Source of the DNA: Diphasiastrum complanatum
Lineage: Eukaryota > Streptophyta > Lycopodiopsida > Lycopodiales > Lycopodiaceae
DNA length: 64,000 nucleotides
Direction: 5' to 3'
Assembly (NCBI GenBank): GCA_029204225.1
Contig: MU832073.1
Span: 24,484 to 88,483, forward strand
Numbering within the stretch: the stretch's first letter is position 1; every line of letters starts with the position of its first letter. The notes under the pieces are model-generated. The model had not been told where the DNA came from. It was given only the letters and a program-made list of their open reading frames with translations, and made no database searches. The translations under genes were made by a program, and so were the position numbers. Below, piece after piece: positions 44,765 through 56,283 of the stretch.

Positions 44765-45383
44765 TGTTGAATTCACACGTGTGGGACGTCCTACACATGT
44801 ACTTTTGATCTCCTAAGCCCAATAATACCATAAAGATCAAACTAGCATTGATTGACAATAGGAAAGCTGATCATACAAGAAATATTATTGTGTTACAAGC
44901 AAGATCTGTCAACAAAACATGTAGCTAAGTACAATAAATGCCTCAACTCGGCTAGAGAGAGAATATGAAAGTACAAACTCGAGTAGAGAGAGAGAGCACA
45001 AAGAGCTTAGTCTCCAAATTTGCATTATACACAAATTTCATCATTTTCTCAATGAGAGTACATCACATATATATATATATAGATCCATGGACTCTCCTCC
45101 TACTTTGAGTTGAATTGGAGTTATGAATCCACCTCTCAAGCTATCTAGACTTATTCAAGCCACCTCAATATGTTTAACTGTGCCACCTAGTATTTTCATG
45201 CATTAAATGTTGCATGCAAAGTACAAATGGCAATTCCTATGGTAGCTCGAGTTTCTACTTCTACCTACCTTGAATATTTTATTCTAAGATGAGTCTTTAC
45301 TAAGCCAAAAGAGCTCAATTCATCTTTGGCATTTTTAGGACCCCTACTTACAACATTAGATAGATTTTTTCAATATTTCAACA
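44765..45383 (-). repeat. Copia 5' LTR
   Basis: 619 bp with 7-bp inverted ends TGTTGAA and TTCAACA. Contains short (GA)n and (AT)n runs (near 44985 and 45068). There is no second LTR in the window. Confidence 0.9.
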
Positions 45384-46008
45384 TTAAAATCATCTTATTT
45401 ATCTGTCGCGAATACTTTCTTTTCGGCACTCGAATAACGACTACATTTGTTACAATCTAGCACAATCATTAAATAAAGCTGTATGTATACATGTGAGATG
45501 ACAGTCCCTGTCTGAAGAATTGAGTCTTTGATCTGTGTTCCTGATTGTAATTGACATAAGTTTCTAACATGGTCTAAAACCATTCGTGTTCTTTAACCAT
45601 TAATTTGGACTTAAGTTGTTGAGGACTTCTATCTAAAAATGAACAGTTTGCGAACACGATTAATTAATTGTCTGCACAGCCACAAATACATCGAACATTT
45701 CTCGACTCTCTGTTGACACCTTAATCAGCCTGAGTGTAGTACTACTGTACTACTCTGATAACATCTCACCTATAAAACGCGTTTCATTCGATTTGATAGA
45801 GGCCAGATTGTTGTTCTGAAATCATTAACATTGCACACCCCAAACACAAGTAATACTGGTTACTTTCTAATGTTTGTCGACAACCAGAATAACACTCGAA
45901 ACCACTTGTCATAATTGTACCAAATACATAACTTTCTAACGCTGTCCTCTGTGGGAACGACATTATTTACTACAAAATCTATATTAACCTTGTTGGTATA
46001 GTACGACA
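45384..46008 (+). repeat. Gypsy 3' LTR, truncated at its 5' side by the copia
   Basis: Direct match to 38829-39442, ending GTACGACA. It starts exactly at the copia LTR end, so the copia insertion or a later deletion removed the rest. Confidence 0.9.
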
Positions 46009-46199
46009 ACTATTACACTCTGAATCTTTCTAGTTATTGACAAGCTTCAAAACCCTACCGATGCATCAAGTCTAGGGACAAGCTTCTGTCAACTAACAGA
46101 TCCAATGTAATCCACGTATTAGATTCCACTTCTAGCATCACAATTGACATCTTTGGGAATATCAGGACTGATGAAGGTACAATTTCCCTTCATTATAGT
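46009..46199. other. Junction sequence, nothing recognised
   Basis: Short spacer between a gypsy LTR and a copia RT fragment, probably decayed RT of the latter. Confidence 0.4.
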
Positions 46200-47463
46200 C
46201 TCTGTCAATCTGTATGCCAAGATAACATTTGGCTTCTCCTCTCAAAATGTTTCGAGATGTCGCACTTCACTTCAGCAATAAGTCCTTCACTTTTGTAGAG
46301 TATCAGGGTGTCATCCACATATACGGCTACAATGATGATCTTTCCATCTATAATTCTTACATAAACATTGGAATCAGCTATTAGTGGCTTGAATCCTAAG
46401 GATTTCAGGACGTGATCTTTTTTCTTATACCATTGTCATGCTGATTGCTTCAGACCATAGATACTCTTGTGCATTCTGTGTGCGTAAGTAGAAAGTGAGT
46501 TTGAAATGTAGTCTGGAGGTTTTCGTCTAGCTCGCCATGTAAGAAGGCTATCTTCTCGTTCACAATGTGAATCCTGAGATTATAAACAGCTGCATATGAA
46601 AACAGTAGGCGTAGGGACGAATGTTTCACGACACGAGAGAAGCTCTCAACATAGTTGATACCATATTTCTGAGAAAACCCTTCGCTACAAGTTTGGCTTT
46701 ATACTTTGAAACATTTCTATTCGGTCCATAATTCAGCTTGTATACCCATTTGCATCATGGATTTCATCTCTTCATTTATGGCTTGGATCCATTTGTCCTT
46801 CTCTAGACATTCAATTGCTTCTTTGAATATTTGTGGTTCTCCACTGAATCCACAAACTCTTCAGATGTAGAAGCTGAGCTACTTGGCACAAATCTTGTTG
46901 GCGCTCTTCATTCTCTTGTTGATCTTCTAGGAGATCCTTCTGGTATTGCAATGCTCTTGTCTTTATATGTTCTGCTAGGTCCAAAATCGTTTTGGTTTAT
47001 AGGTGTTGTAGCAATAGGCTGGCTTGCAAATCTTTATTCGTTTGATTCGTCGCTTGATTGAGGTGCGACTCGAACATCTTCGTCTGAGTGTTCGTGTTCT
47101 GCTGCTGGCTTGCAAATCTTTATTCATCTGATTTGTCTCTTGACTGAGGTGCTACTCGAACAGGCTTTGTCTGAGTGTTCGTGTTCTGCTTCCTCTGTCG
47201 CGGTTGGTAGATCATAGTATTGTCTTCCCTACCATGATCATTGTTGGCCATTGTTCTAGTCTCATCGAACTTGATGTCTCTGACTGTCTTCACTGTGTTT
47301 GTCTTTGGCATATAGATTTTGTAGTATGACAAATGCTTGTCATATCCTACGAGATATCCCTGTTATGCTTTCTCATCAATCTTCTTTTGAAGCTTGTCAG
47401 GAACATGTGTTGCACAACCAAAGATTCGAAAATGAGTCAAATTGGGTTTTCTACTCCACCATA
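46200..47463 (-). pseudogene. Copia integrase end and RT (heavily decayed)
   Basis: From 47463 downward it reads integrase-RT linker pieces (THFRIFGCATHVPDKLQKKI, then YYKIYMPKTNTVKTVRDIKF near 47320). Acidic and Gln-rich linker sequence is followed by degraded RT palm pieces. The catalytic YVDDTLILYKSE lies near 46320-46290. Many stops and frame changes. It joins the 133-bp dispersed repeat at 47464. Confidence 0.85.
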
Positions 47464-47601
47464 GTTCGTGTGCTTCTCTATTCTGTATTTTTTATCTGTC
47501 TTTTTGTATCATTAGTGCATCTAACAACTGCATATATTCAGAGTAAGATTTTTGATTAGATAGATTAAGCAATCTAAGACTAATCACATATTATAAGAGC
47601 G
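47464..47601. repeat. Dispersed 133-bp repeat, copy 2
   Basis: Second copy of 32932-33064, joined directly to copia integrase sequence on one side. Confidence 0.85.
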
Positions 47602-48074
47602 TCGGATTAGGCACGTCCTAACGTTCTTCTGCTGATGTCACCATATCCTATCAGGAGACTGTACTTCACGGTACTTGTTTGATCTTCCTGGTCCTTTGGA
47701 TCGTGAAGAGTCGAAAGTGTTCGACTTTCGTGTCTCGAACATTTTCGTTTCACGTCATTTGACCTTCTCCTATTGTTCGTGTTGTTCACGAACATTTCGT
47801 CTTCGAGTTTTTCATTTTCGAGGTCTTCAAGATCTTCGAGATATTCGTCAGGTTAGTGGAGAGCTAGCAGAGCTTTGGTAATAAAAACATTTTGTTTTTT
47901 CAAGTTTTTCCTTGAGGCTCCAAAAAGTTTCTATCTCCTCACTATGGAGAATGGAAATACATACGTAGAATGCCATGTGACACTTTCGCCATACAAGTGA
48001 CTAACAAAAAATATTGACAATATGTACAATATTCTACATGGCTAGATTTGTCAATGTATGCAATTTTTCACATG
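47602..48074. other. Retroelement-like non-coding sequence
   Basis: TTCG-rich words (47690-47830) resemble 32360-32540. No gene. Confidence 0.4.
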
Positions 48075-48412
48075 AATAAGCGTGAAATGAGACAGAAGAT
48101 AGAAGATATGTCTCTCCACGAGTTACATCCTTTTATAACAGGTCCAAACTTTCTTTGGCCACTTGGCTTTCCCACCAAAATGCTAACCCTACTATTTTTG
48201 GGTCTAGATTCAAAGTACCCAACATTCAAATTTAAATCTACTTAAACTCGACTTCTAACTTTCCCACAATTTCAAAAAGTGTTTATTCAAATGAAATTTA
48301 AACTAATGAACTTTGAAAAATCAAACTCTAAGTCTAAAACAAAGTTGACCTCAATTTATTAAATATAAAAATATAGCAAATATGATCAAACTAGTTGAAT
48401 CTTTCATATAAT
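48075..48412. repeat. Copia LTR fragment (same family as 24493-25053)
   Basis: From ATAAGC near 48077 to GTTGAATCTTTCA at about 48411 it matches 24733-25053 with a short extra segment near 48337. No pol sequence is attached, so it is a solo or truncated LTR. Confidence 0.88.
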
Positions 48413-49291
48413 CTGCAATTCCAACAAACTCCAACGCAGGGAGCTCCCGGGTCAACACTTGAAAATCATACTCAACACGGTCAGTTCAACAACCCTTCGC
48501 TTCCTCGGTTGTGCATAGATTGCGGTTGACTATATACTCCACAGATTGTGAGTGACTAAACTCAGATAGCTATGTCCTTCTCTATTCCAGCAAGTCTTCA
48601 TAACTCAGCTTTGTGTAGAACTCCCTTCATGGGGATGGCTTTTAGATCAGTGATGGATTGTCTACGTTAAGTAGATACACGTACTCAGAACAAGGCTCAG
48701 ACAACTATGGATGGCCAGCGCACAATCTTTCTTTGGAAGCCAGCACTCAACTTCTGATTTTCCTCTGAAGAACAACGCCAAGTTGACATTTTATTTTTAC
48801 TTCTGGAAATTGGCACTCAGCGCTTATAACTCAGCGTTGAAGCGAGATGATTTTCATCTCTGACTTGCTCAGGAACAATTGTTATTAGTAATGATGAAAC
48901 CTGCAACAGAAGTAGCGATACATCTGCAATCGGGTAGTTAGCTCTTTTGTAAGTAATATTCATAGACCACTCTTCCAAGAAGCACGTTTCAGCTAGCTCA
49001 AGCAGCTTTTCATAAGAAATCAACGCTCAATTCGAAGGAGCTCAAGTATGCTCAGAATCAATAGCTCAACATCTGTGACAGCTATCGAAATGACATCTCT
49101 GAAGGTAGTTAGTGGTTGAATCATTTCTCAAGTAGGTTAACAATATAGATGATTGATATAAGCTATTGCTGAAGAAGCAGAGATTGGAGATCAGAGATAA
49201 ACACTCAGATTGTATTCTTCGATCCAATGAGCAAAACTCTAATGCATGCTCAGAATCACGACAACCTATCGCAACATTCTAGGTGCATCTC

Positions 49292-49293
<2 letters not shown>
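48413..49293. other. Non-coding, nothing recognised
   Basis: CTCAG-rich sequence broadly similar in style to 23600-24300, without a provable match. Confidence 0.4.
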
Positions 49294-49331
<38 letters not shown>

Positions 49332-49344
49332 CTCTCTCTCTCTC
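49294..49344. repeat. (CT)n microsatellite
   Basis: About 24 CT units with one AA interruption near 49329. Confidence 0.97.
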
Positions 49345-50479
49345 GTTGGATAGAAAACTCTATATCACTCAAGAAACTTACTCAACACACAAATCAAAAT
49401 ACTCCACTGATCTCTTATCAAGTAGCATCACAGTCTCACCTCAACAGGTTCTCTCACAACTATTAGCAGTCTATAACAACTCACACAACTCCTATCTCTT
49501 TCAGACTCTCACAACAGCATAGCTCACTCTCTAATATCATAAATTAATGCAAATTCCTCAGCATAGAAAGTGTCATCCTTCAATAGTAGCCCATCAGTAT
49601 TTCTCAACAGCATAGCAGCAAAGCAGGACAACAGAAGAGCAACAAAACAACACAAGAGCAGAACTCTTCACTTTTGTAAATTGGTGTGTTTTTGCTCAAC
49701 GTTTTGGTGCCATTTTATAGATGGTGGTATAGGGCCACCCTTCATTGTGACAACTCTTCAGTTTTCAATCAATTCTCCTCCTTTTCAGCATGTGAACAAT
49801 GCTCTTCCTTATTCCTTTTCACTTGTACCTCTCCATTGACCTATGGCCACTTGGTGTACATGCAGATTTCTTAAAAATTTTGTGTATCATTGCCAAAGTG
49901 ACTCGTGCATGATGTAAGTAGCCAGTCCCCCTTTTAACACTTGTCATTGGGCTGATGTCACTCATAGAATTTTTTTTTGTAACTCCCCCCCCGCCTCCCT
50001 TTCCATTATCTCAGTGATTTTTGGCCCAAGTAATTTCTGCAAGTTACACACTTGTGTAAATTTTTTTCCTTATAATTGGCTGGCTATTTTGGCCCCCCCT
50101 GGTATTTAATACTTCCATTCTCGTTTGTCTTGTTGAGTTTTCCCTGTGATTGCGGTTTTGATGCCATAAATTATTGTGTACCATGTTTGAAAACATGGGG
50201 ATGACCGACAGTGAAAGCTCGAAGCTTTGAGCGTAGGCGTGTAGGAACGGAAACGCAACAGTTATTAGCATAAATATTCAAGAAGAATGATTCATACAAA
50301 ATTGCACAAATGAACAATATAGTAGTGAGACAAAAATTTTACAAGCATTGAATGCTATTTATGCCAGTCTTTGGATATGTACAAAGTTGGTAACTGCTCT
50401 TGGGACATTTGGTTGTCCAATTGTTTTTAGGATGTATGACAATCAATATGAAGTAGTCAATCATCAGACATAAAATGGA
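49345..50479. other. Non-coding, nothing recognised
   Basis: No supported gene; short C runs near 49985. Confidence 0.5.
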
Positions 50480-53400
50480 ATGTGACGAGAAATTGAGGAG
50501 TCGGATATAAACTGTGGTAACTCGCGGATGTGTGCTGCTGTCCGGCTGTAACTGTAATAACAGTTTAGAGGCTGGTCGGATCTGCTGTTGGTTACAGCCT
50601 CAGATGTACGTGGTCATGAATGGAATTGTCACAGACTGTTTTGTCGTTGACTAAATCGTATACTAGAATCAGATTAGCAATATGGGATTTTGTATTGATT
50701 GTTTCTGATACATGATTGAATTCATAGGATATGATTTATATGTGAAAGCGATCATGAAAATCTGAACATTGATGAGGAACTGAGACAGCCTTTCGAGTGT
50801 ATTTTGAAACTCGTCGGATGTCAACTGTGAAATGCAAAGAGAATGTAGGGTCAGATGCAACAGTGTACTGGCGGACGCACATGTGTCGGATGCAGATGAA
50901 GGTAGAGGGTGTCGGATGCAATGGTTGGAAGGCACTGGCGGATGGAATTTGGAATGCACTTGCAGATGCAAATGTTTGGCGGATGCAATGGGCGTCGGAT
51001 GGAATTGATGAGACAGGGTGTCGGATGGAATTGAGATGAAGGACGTCAGATGCAACTGATGAGGAAGGGTGTCAGATGTCAATCAAGGTGGAGTGCTTCG
51101 GACGTAAACTGGAGATGGTTGCAAGAAGGGTGTCGGATAGAAAAAACAGGATCGGAAAAAAATAGACTAGATTGAAAAGACAATGGATAAAAAAAATTAA
51201 AAGGTATCGAAAAGTTACAGGGAATCGAAAAATGATAAGGGGTAAAAAAATACTGGATCGAAAAATGAGAGATCGAAAAATTAGGAATCGAAAAATAATT
51301 TTGGATCGGAAAATAATACTCGAAAAGATTAACTCGAAAAATGAAACTTGAAAAAAGAATATTCGAAAAAAGAAAAATCGAAAAATAAAACTCGAAAAAT
51401 GAAAATTCGAAAAAATAAAACTCGAAAAAATAAACTCAAAAAATTAAAATCGAAAAATAAAATCTGAAAAATAAGCTCGAAAATTCGAAAAACGTTCAAA
51501 AATATGAAAGAACTCGAAAAGTTTAAAAACTCAAAAAACTCGAAAAATTCAAAAATCCAAAAAAACTCGAAAAATTAGAAAATGCGATAAAGTCAAAAAA
51601 TTTGAATAGGCCGAAAAACAAAAAAAATTAAATAGACGTCGGATGCAAAGTGATCAAGGCGTCAGATACAAAAATGTGAGATGCAAGATATTGCAAAATT
51701 CAAAAACTCAAAAAATTTGGAAATGGCTAACATCTCGAAAAACTCGAAAATTATAAAATCTCGAAAAACAAAAATCCAAAACTCGGAAAAAGTTGAAAAA
51801 ACCCAAAAACTTTGAAAAATTCAAAAAAACTAAAAAAAAAATCAAATAACTCGAAAAAACGCTAAGATATGGAAAAACACAAAAGTTATAAAGTTTCAAA
51901 AAATCTGAACAAGTCGAAAATCGAAAAATCTGAAAATTAGAAAAACTTGAAAACCGAAATTTAATAAATATTGAACGACCCAAAAATGAGAAAATCTTGA
52001 AAAACTGGAGGTTTGAAAAAATTGCAAAGGGTTGAACAAGTAGAGGGGTCGAAAAAATTACAACGGATCGATAAAATTTCAAAGGGGCAGAAAATGTCAA
52101 AAGATAAAAAATTTCGAAGTGTTGAAAAATTTTAAAAAGTGTGGAAAATTGTTTGGAAAGAGTGGAAAAATTTGAAAAGAGTAAAAAAATGGTACAAGGT
52201 AAAAAGTCAAAGGGATTCAAAAAACTAGGAAGGAATCGAAAGAACTTTAAAGAGATCGAAAGTTTTAAAACAAAATAAATTTGATCTAAAAAACATAACT
52301 GAGAAGCTGTCGGATGCAAATTCACATAATGAGTGTCGGATGCAAACAAAAAAATAAAAATCTGAAAAAGAAAAAACGTTGGATGTAAGATCTCGAAAAT
52401 GTCAGAAAATAGGAAAATCGAAAATCAGGAAATTTTAAAAAACCTGAAAAATAGAAAAACTCGAAAAATCTTGAAAAATTCGAAAAATTCAAAAACTTGA
52501 AAATCTCGAAAAAAAAACTTGAAAAAACTTCAAGAAATATAAAGATATCAAAAAAATTAACAAAGACTCAAAATTTGTACAGTGACTCGAAAAGTTTGCG
52601 ATGACTCGAAAAAGTTATAGTGGCTTGAAAAAATTTATAGTGACTTGAAAAAATTAGAGTTGAGTATCGAAAAATTTAGAAGTAGGAAAAAAGTACAAGG
52701 GGATTGAAAAATGGAAAAACTCAAAAAATTCGAAGAAACGTTGGATGCAACTGCAGATGAGGGCGGCAGATGGAAACTGGCGGATGGAATGAAGGTGGAC
52801 TGGCGGATGCAATTGCAAAGGGAGTAAGATGCAACTGAAATTGGCATGGTGGAGGGAAAGCTCGAAAAAGTGAATTTTTTTTTTGTGAAACTCGAAAAAT
52901 TCGAAAAATGGTGAAAAACTGGAGAACTTGGAAAAAATTAAAAACGTCGGATGCCATTGGGGATCAGGGCAGCGGATGCAATGAGGGTCGTCGGATGCAA
53001 TGGTTGGAAGGCACTGGCGGATGGAATCGTTGGCTGCAGAGACAATGGCTTGTTGGATAAATTTTTTTTAAGAGATAAAAAAAGCTCGAATTTTCGAGAA
53101 ACTCGAAAAACTCAAGAAATGCAAATTGCGTCGGATGCAAACTGGCGTCTCGAATCCGACTGGGAATTTTCTATCGAACGCAAATTTTAAGGTTATCCAT
53201 CAGGTGGAATGTTTGAGTCAAAAACTCGAAAACTCGAAAACTCGAAAACTCAAAATGTCGGTTTTAGGAAACGTGAAATAGCGATGCAGCTGTGGGTTTC
53301 TAGAAAGTTTGGGGTGACATCGCACATAATTGAATGAGCATTAGAGACGTTTTGAAGCGATTTCAATCTGACAAAAAAAGTAGAATGCGTGCTTGTGGGG

Positions 53401-53640
53401 AATATGAATGTAGGACAACAAGCAACGCAAACAGATTAGTTTTAAGAAATGTAAGATAGTAGTGTGGTGGGTGTTTTCTTGAACATTTTGTGATTGGTGA
53501 AATGTGGGGCCGGAACTTTGAGTCTAGGAACTCGAAAAAATTCTATGAGACTCGAAAAATTCCGGTGACTCAAAAATTTTAAATAAACTCGACAAAGCCT
53601 AACAATCGTGAGAAACTTGGAAATCATGAAAATTTCGATT
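50480..53640 (+). repeat. 3-kb low-complexity tract of TCGAAAAA and GTCGGATGCAA words
   Basis: Two word families alternate. From about 50810 to 51140, 52730 to 52850 and 52945 to 53165 the sequence is built on GTCGGATGCAA-type units. From about 51140 to 52720 and patches to 53640 it is built on CTCGAAAAA/TCGAAAAAT units with strong A bias on the plus strand. A 38-bp block is exactly duplicated at 50911-50948 and 52990-53027. No fixed period is visible. Minus frames inside are compositional artefacts rich in Phe and Ser. Confidence 0.88.
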
Positions 53641-54448
53641 TTTGATTGTCGGTGTCCAAAAATGCAAAAGAGCGGTGCGACAGTGGGTTTTTGGAATGTC
53701 TGAAGTAAGTTCGCACAGATCTGACTGATCAATAGAGACGTTATGAATGAATCATGATATGAGAAAAGCACTCGAGGATGGAATTATTGACAAAATCTTT
53801 TAAATTATCTTATTTGATGAGAGCATGAGCCATTATGTCCTTCCATTTTCAATAATGTGACATTCAATGTTTTGTGAGCAACTTTGTATTCACTAGGTGA
53901 GGTTGGGTTGGGTTGGGTTGGGTTGAGGGGACTCATACTTTCTTGAGGAAAGGTAACCGTTGCAAGATTTAAACAATGTTCGTGAAACAATCTTCTTAGC
54001 AAATCCTTTGGGGCCTTGTGCGGCAGGCCCATTGCACGGTACAAAAGAAATGTAGATAGATGGTGCTAACGTGCTAACCCTCTACACCGTCATTGTATGG
54101 CACCAGCCAGGGAGAGGAAACGATCCCGTCATGGTGGCACAGATGACTTAAACAAACAAGTAATTTATAATGATATCTCAATGCTTTTACGAAGGCCATT
54201 CATGAACATGTCACATGGCAGCAGCAGCGGCAGGAGGCATAACACGAATGCGGTAGGTATATATATCTCCATTTATTGACTGGCTCACTTTGTCCGCGAT
54301 CCTGCAAATCAAATCAAATCAAATCAGTAAACCAAAATAATAGTATTGCACAAATTTAGATGTGTGTGTGCATGCATGCAACAAATGAAAAATAATTGAA
54401 AGCGCGGACGGAAGCTGCAAAGTGCGGAATCATTCCTGAAAAGACTGT
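53641..54448. other. Non-coding with small repeats
   Basis: A GGTTG/GGGTT pentamer run lies at about 53903-53926 and an AAATC run at about 54305-54324. No gene. Confidence 0.6.
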
Positions 54449-54520
54449 AGCTCCCAGCGAGGATCGAACTCGCGACCTTTCGCTTACGAAGCGAACGCAC
54501 TACCACTATGCTATGGAAGC
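54449..54520 (-). tRNA. tRNA-Thr (anticodon CGT)
   Basis: The minus strand folds as a 72-nt tRNA without an intron. The acceptor stem is GCTTCCA/TGGGAGC with one T-G wobble. The D-arm is GCAT/GTGC around AGTGGTA. The anticodon stem TTCGC/GCGAA encloses loop TTCGTAA, giving anticodon CGT for ACG codons. The variable loop is AGGTC, and the T-arm GCGAG/CTCGC has loop TTCGATC. A TCTTTTC run 10-15 bases downstream (about 54434-54440) can end RNA polymerase III transcription. The CCA end is not encoded, as expected for a nuclear gene. All stems pair, so it is probably functional. Confidence 0.93.
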
Positions 54521-56260
54521 ACTTCGGTTTTTAATTTGTCTTCCATTTTAAGCGATCTTAAAGACTGGAGAAGATATGGTTACCCCTACCTATATTCCTC
54601 GCCTTATTTTATGCATAGCAATAATGCCAAAATCTAACTATTTTCCAAGCACAACTAATTCAACTTGCTTTCTTATGCATAATATGTACACTCTAGATCA
54701 AACATTAAGGCCAAGAACACAAGGCTAGATATGTCCACTAGCACACCAACCCAAATTTGAGCCTATGCAAGAATAAGAATATCCCAACACTTATCCGAAA
54801 ATTTCGTCATGGAATTTTGTGAAAAAATCAAAATTAAAGAAAGTGTTTAAATCTTCTAGGACTTACTTTAGTACACACCTATGATCTTGAATCACCTTGG
54901 GATTGACTATAGGGAGCATTTTGTAAAAGTGAGCTTCAAGCATTTGTTCTTTGTCAAATGAAAGTATTAAATTGTCTTTTACAACTTTCAATTTCAACTT
55001 GGTTTGTAGCAAGCAATATTCTATTTGATACCCTTGATTAGGATCTAGCTTTAGTTATCTACTTATGATTATATTTTGATTTGAAGCAATAATATGTGCA
55101 ATAAATCCTACCCCCCTTTTTTTTATATTCAAAACATGTCAAAATGATGATATGTGAAATCAATTGTATGATATCCTTGTATTTTGCAATAATGATACAT
55201 GCCACATTTTTTTTGGGAGAAAATTTCCAATCATGTGCATGTTAGTAACATCTAGAAAAGCATATGAACCATAGAAGCATGTTAGAATGTTTATTGAGAT
55301 GTGTCATTTTGTACTTGAAAGTGAACATGTTTCATACAATGTACTTAATGCCATATGCCAATCACATGTGAAACACTGTCTGAGTATGGACTCCAACCTG
55401 AAAATCAAGTACACATTGATAGAACCTCAAAACAATCAAAACAAATGTAGGCAAATGGAGAGAATCACTCAAAATTGCTTCCAAAACCAAGATTGGTGTC
55501 TCACATTGATTATGGCCAAATGTGGCTCTATATATACAATAAGTGGGAGCTCGTGGTACTGATCATCCCTCTGATCCCACATGTGTGAAGGTGCTTTGTC
55601 ATATGATGATTCATCATGCAAAACTAACACTTGGACAAAACCTTCTATTTTGAGCACTTTTGGTCTATTTTCCTTCTATATGGAAATCTACTTGGAAATC
55701 TTCTAGAACTCAAAATTCGCCTACTTCAGCTTATTCCACATTTGTGAACTGTCCTCTACACATGGGATATGACACCTAACTAAAGGATGTGGCTCATGCA
55801 ATCAATAGATTGATGCCATGTGTCATATGTCTAGAAAACTAGTTTTTGACCTTTTTAGCCACTAGAACTTGAATTAAATCATATGTACATCCTATATGAT
55901 TATGGTACATGACAAGTATACTAGTTTCACACGTGGGAACAGGCTCCACACGTGTGTTTATCTATATACAAGATTTTTGGCCTCTACCAAGCTTATTTTT
56001 GCATTTTTCACAAGAAAGAGTAAACTATCTCTGTTGTGGATGTGTATTGTCAAGGGATTGTAAGTGTTAAGGGATGTGTAGTGTTAAAGAGTAGGGTTAA
56101 TGGATGTAGAGATAGATGTGAATCCTCCATTCATGTTGAAATCTGAACTAAACTATCACTCTCATGGGAACGAACCTACGCATGACAACTAACTCCGTCT
56201 CTTTGATGCTAGATTGACTAGATCTTGGATTCAGGTTAGGCAAGGAAAGAAACCCGCTAC
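54521..56260 (+). other. Intergenic; 3' part probably a gypsy LTR
   Basis: No gene. The last several hundred bases end CGCTACA directly before a tRNA-Asp-type primer site, so they are the 5' LTR of the element at 56263. CTCTATATATACAATAAG near 55528-55545 is a possible LTR promoter. The LTR start was not found. Confidence 0.5.
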
Positions 56261-56262
56261 AA

Positions 56263-56283
56263 TTTTGGCGCCGTTGCCGGGGA
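56263..56283 (+). other. Primer-binding site (tRNA-Asp type, exact)
   Basis: TTTTGGCGCCGTTGCCGGGG starts here; TGGCGCCGTTGCCGGGG is the exact complement of the plant tRNA-Asp 3' end. It marks a Tat/Athila-group gypsy element. Confidence 0.92.

Larger units (their letters stand above)
40960..45383 (-). mobile_element. Copia element, 3' truncated
   Basis: A minus-strand Ty1/copia element with 5' LTR (44765-45383), PBS (44752-44764), leader, gag, protease, integrase and RT up to YVDDIILSGS. It then breaks off at about 40960 against the gypsy gag. The second half of RT, RNase H and the 3' LTR are gone. It lies inside an older gypsy element. Confidence 0.92.

Noticed and set aside
51708-52349. 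213-codon minus frame
   Set aside because: It lies in the TCGAAAAA tract; the Phe/Ser-rich product is a composition artefact.
53903-53926. Telomere-like GGGTT repeats
   Set aside because: The plant telomere unit is TTTAGGG; this is a short pentamer microsatellite.
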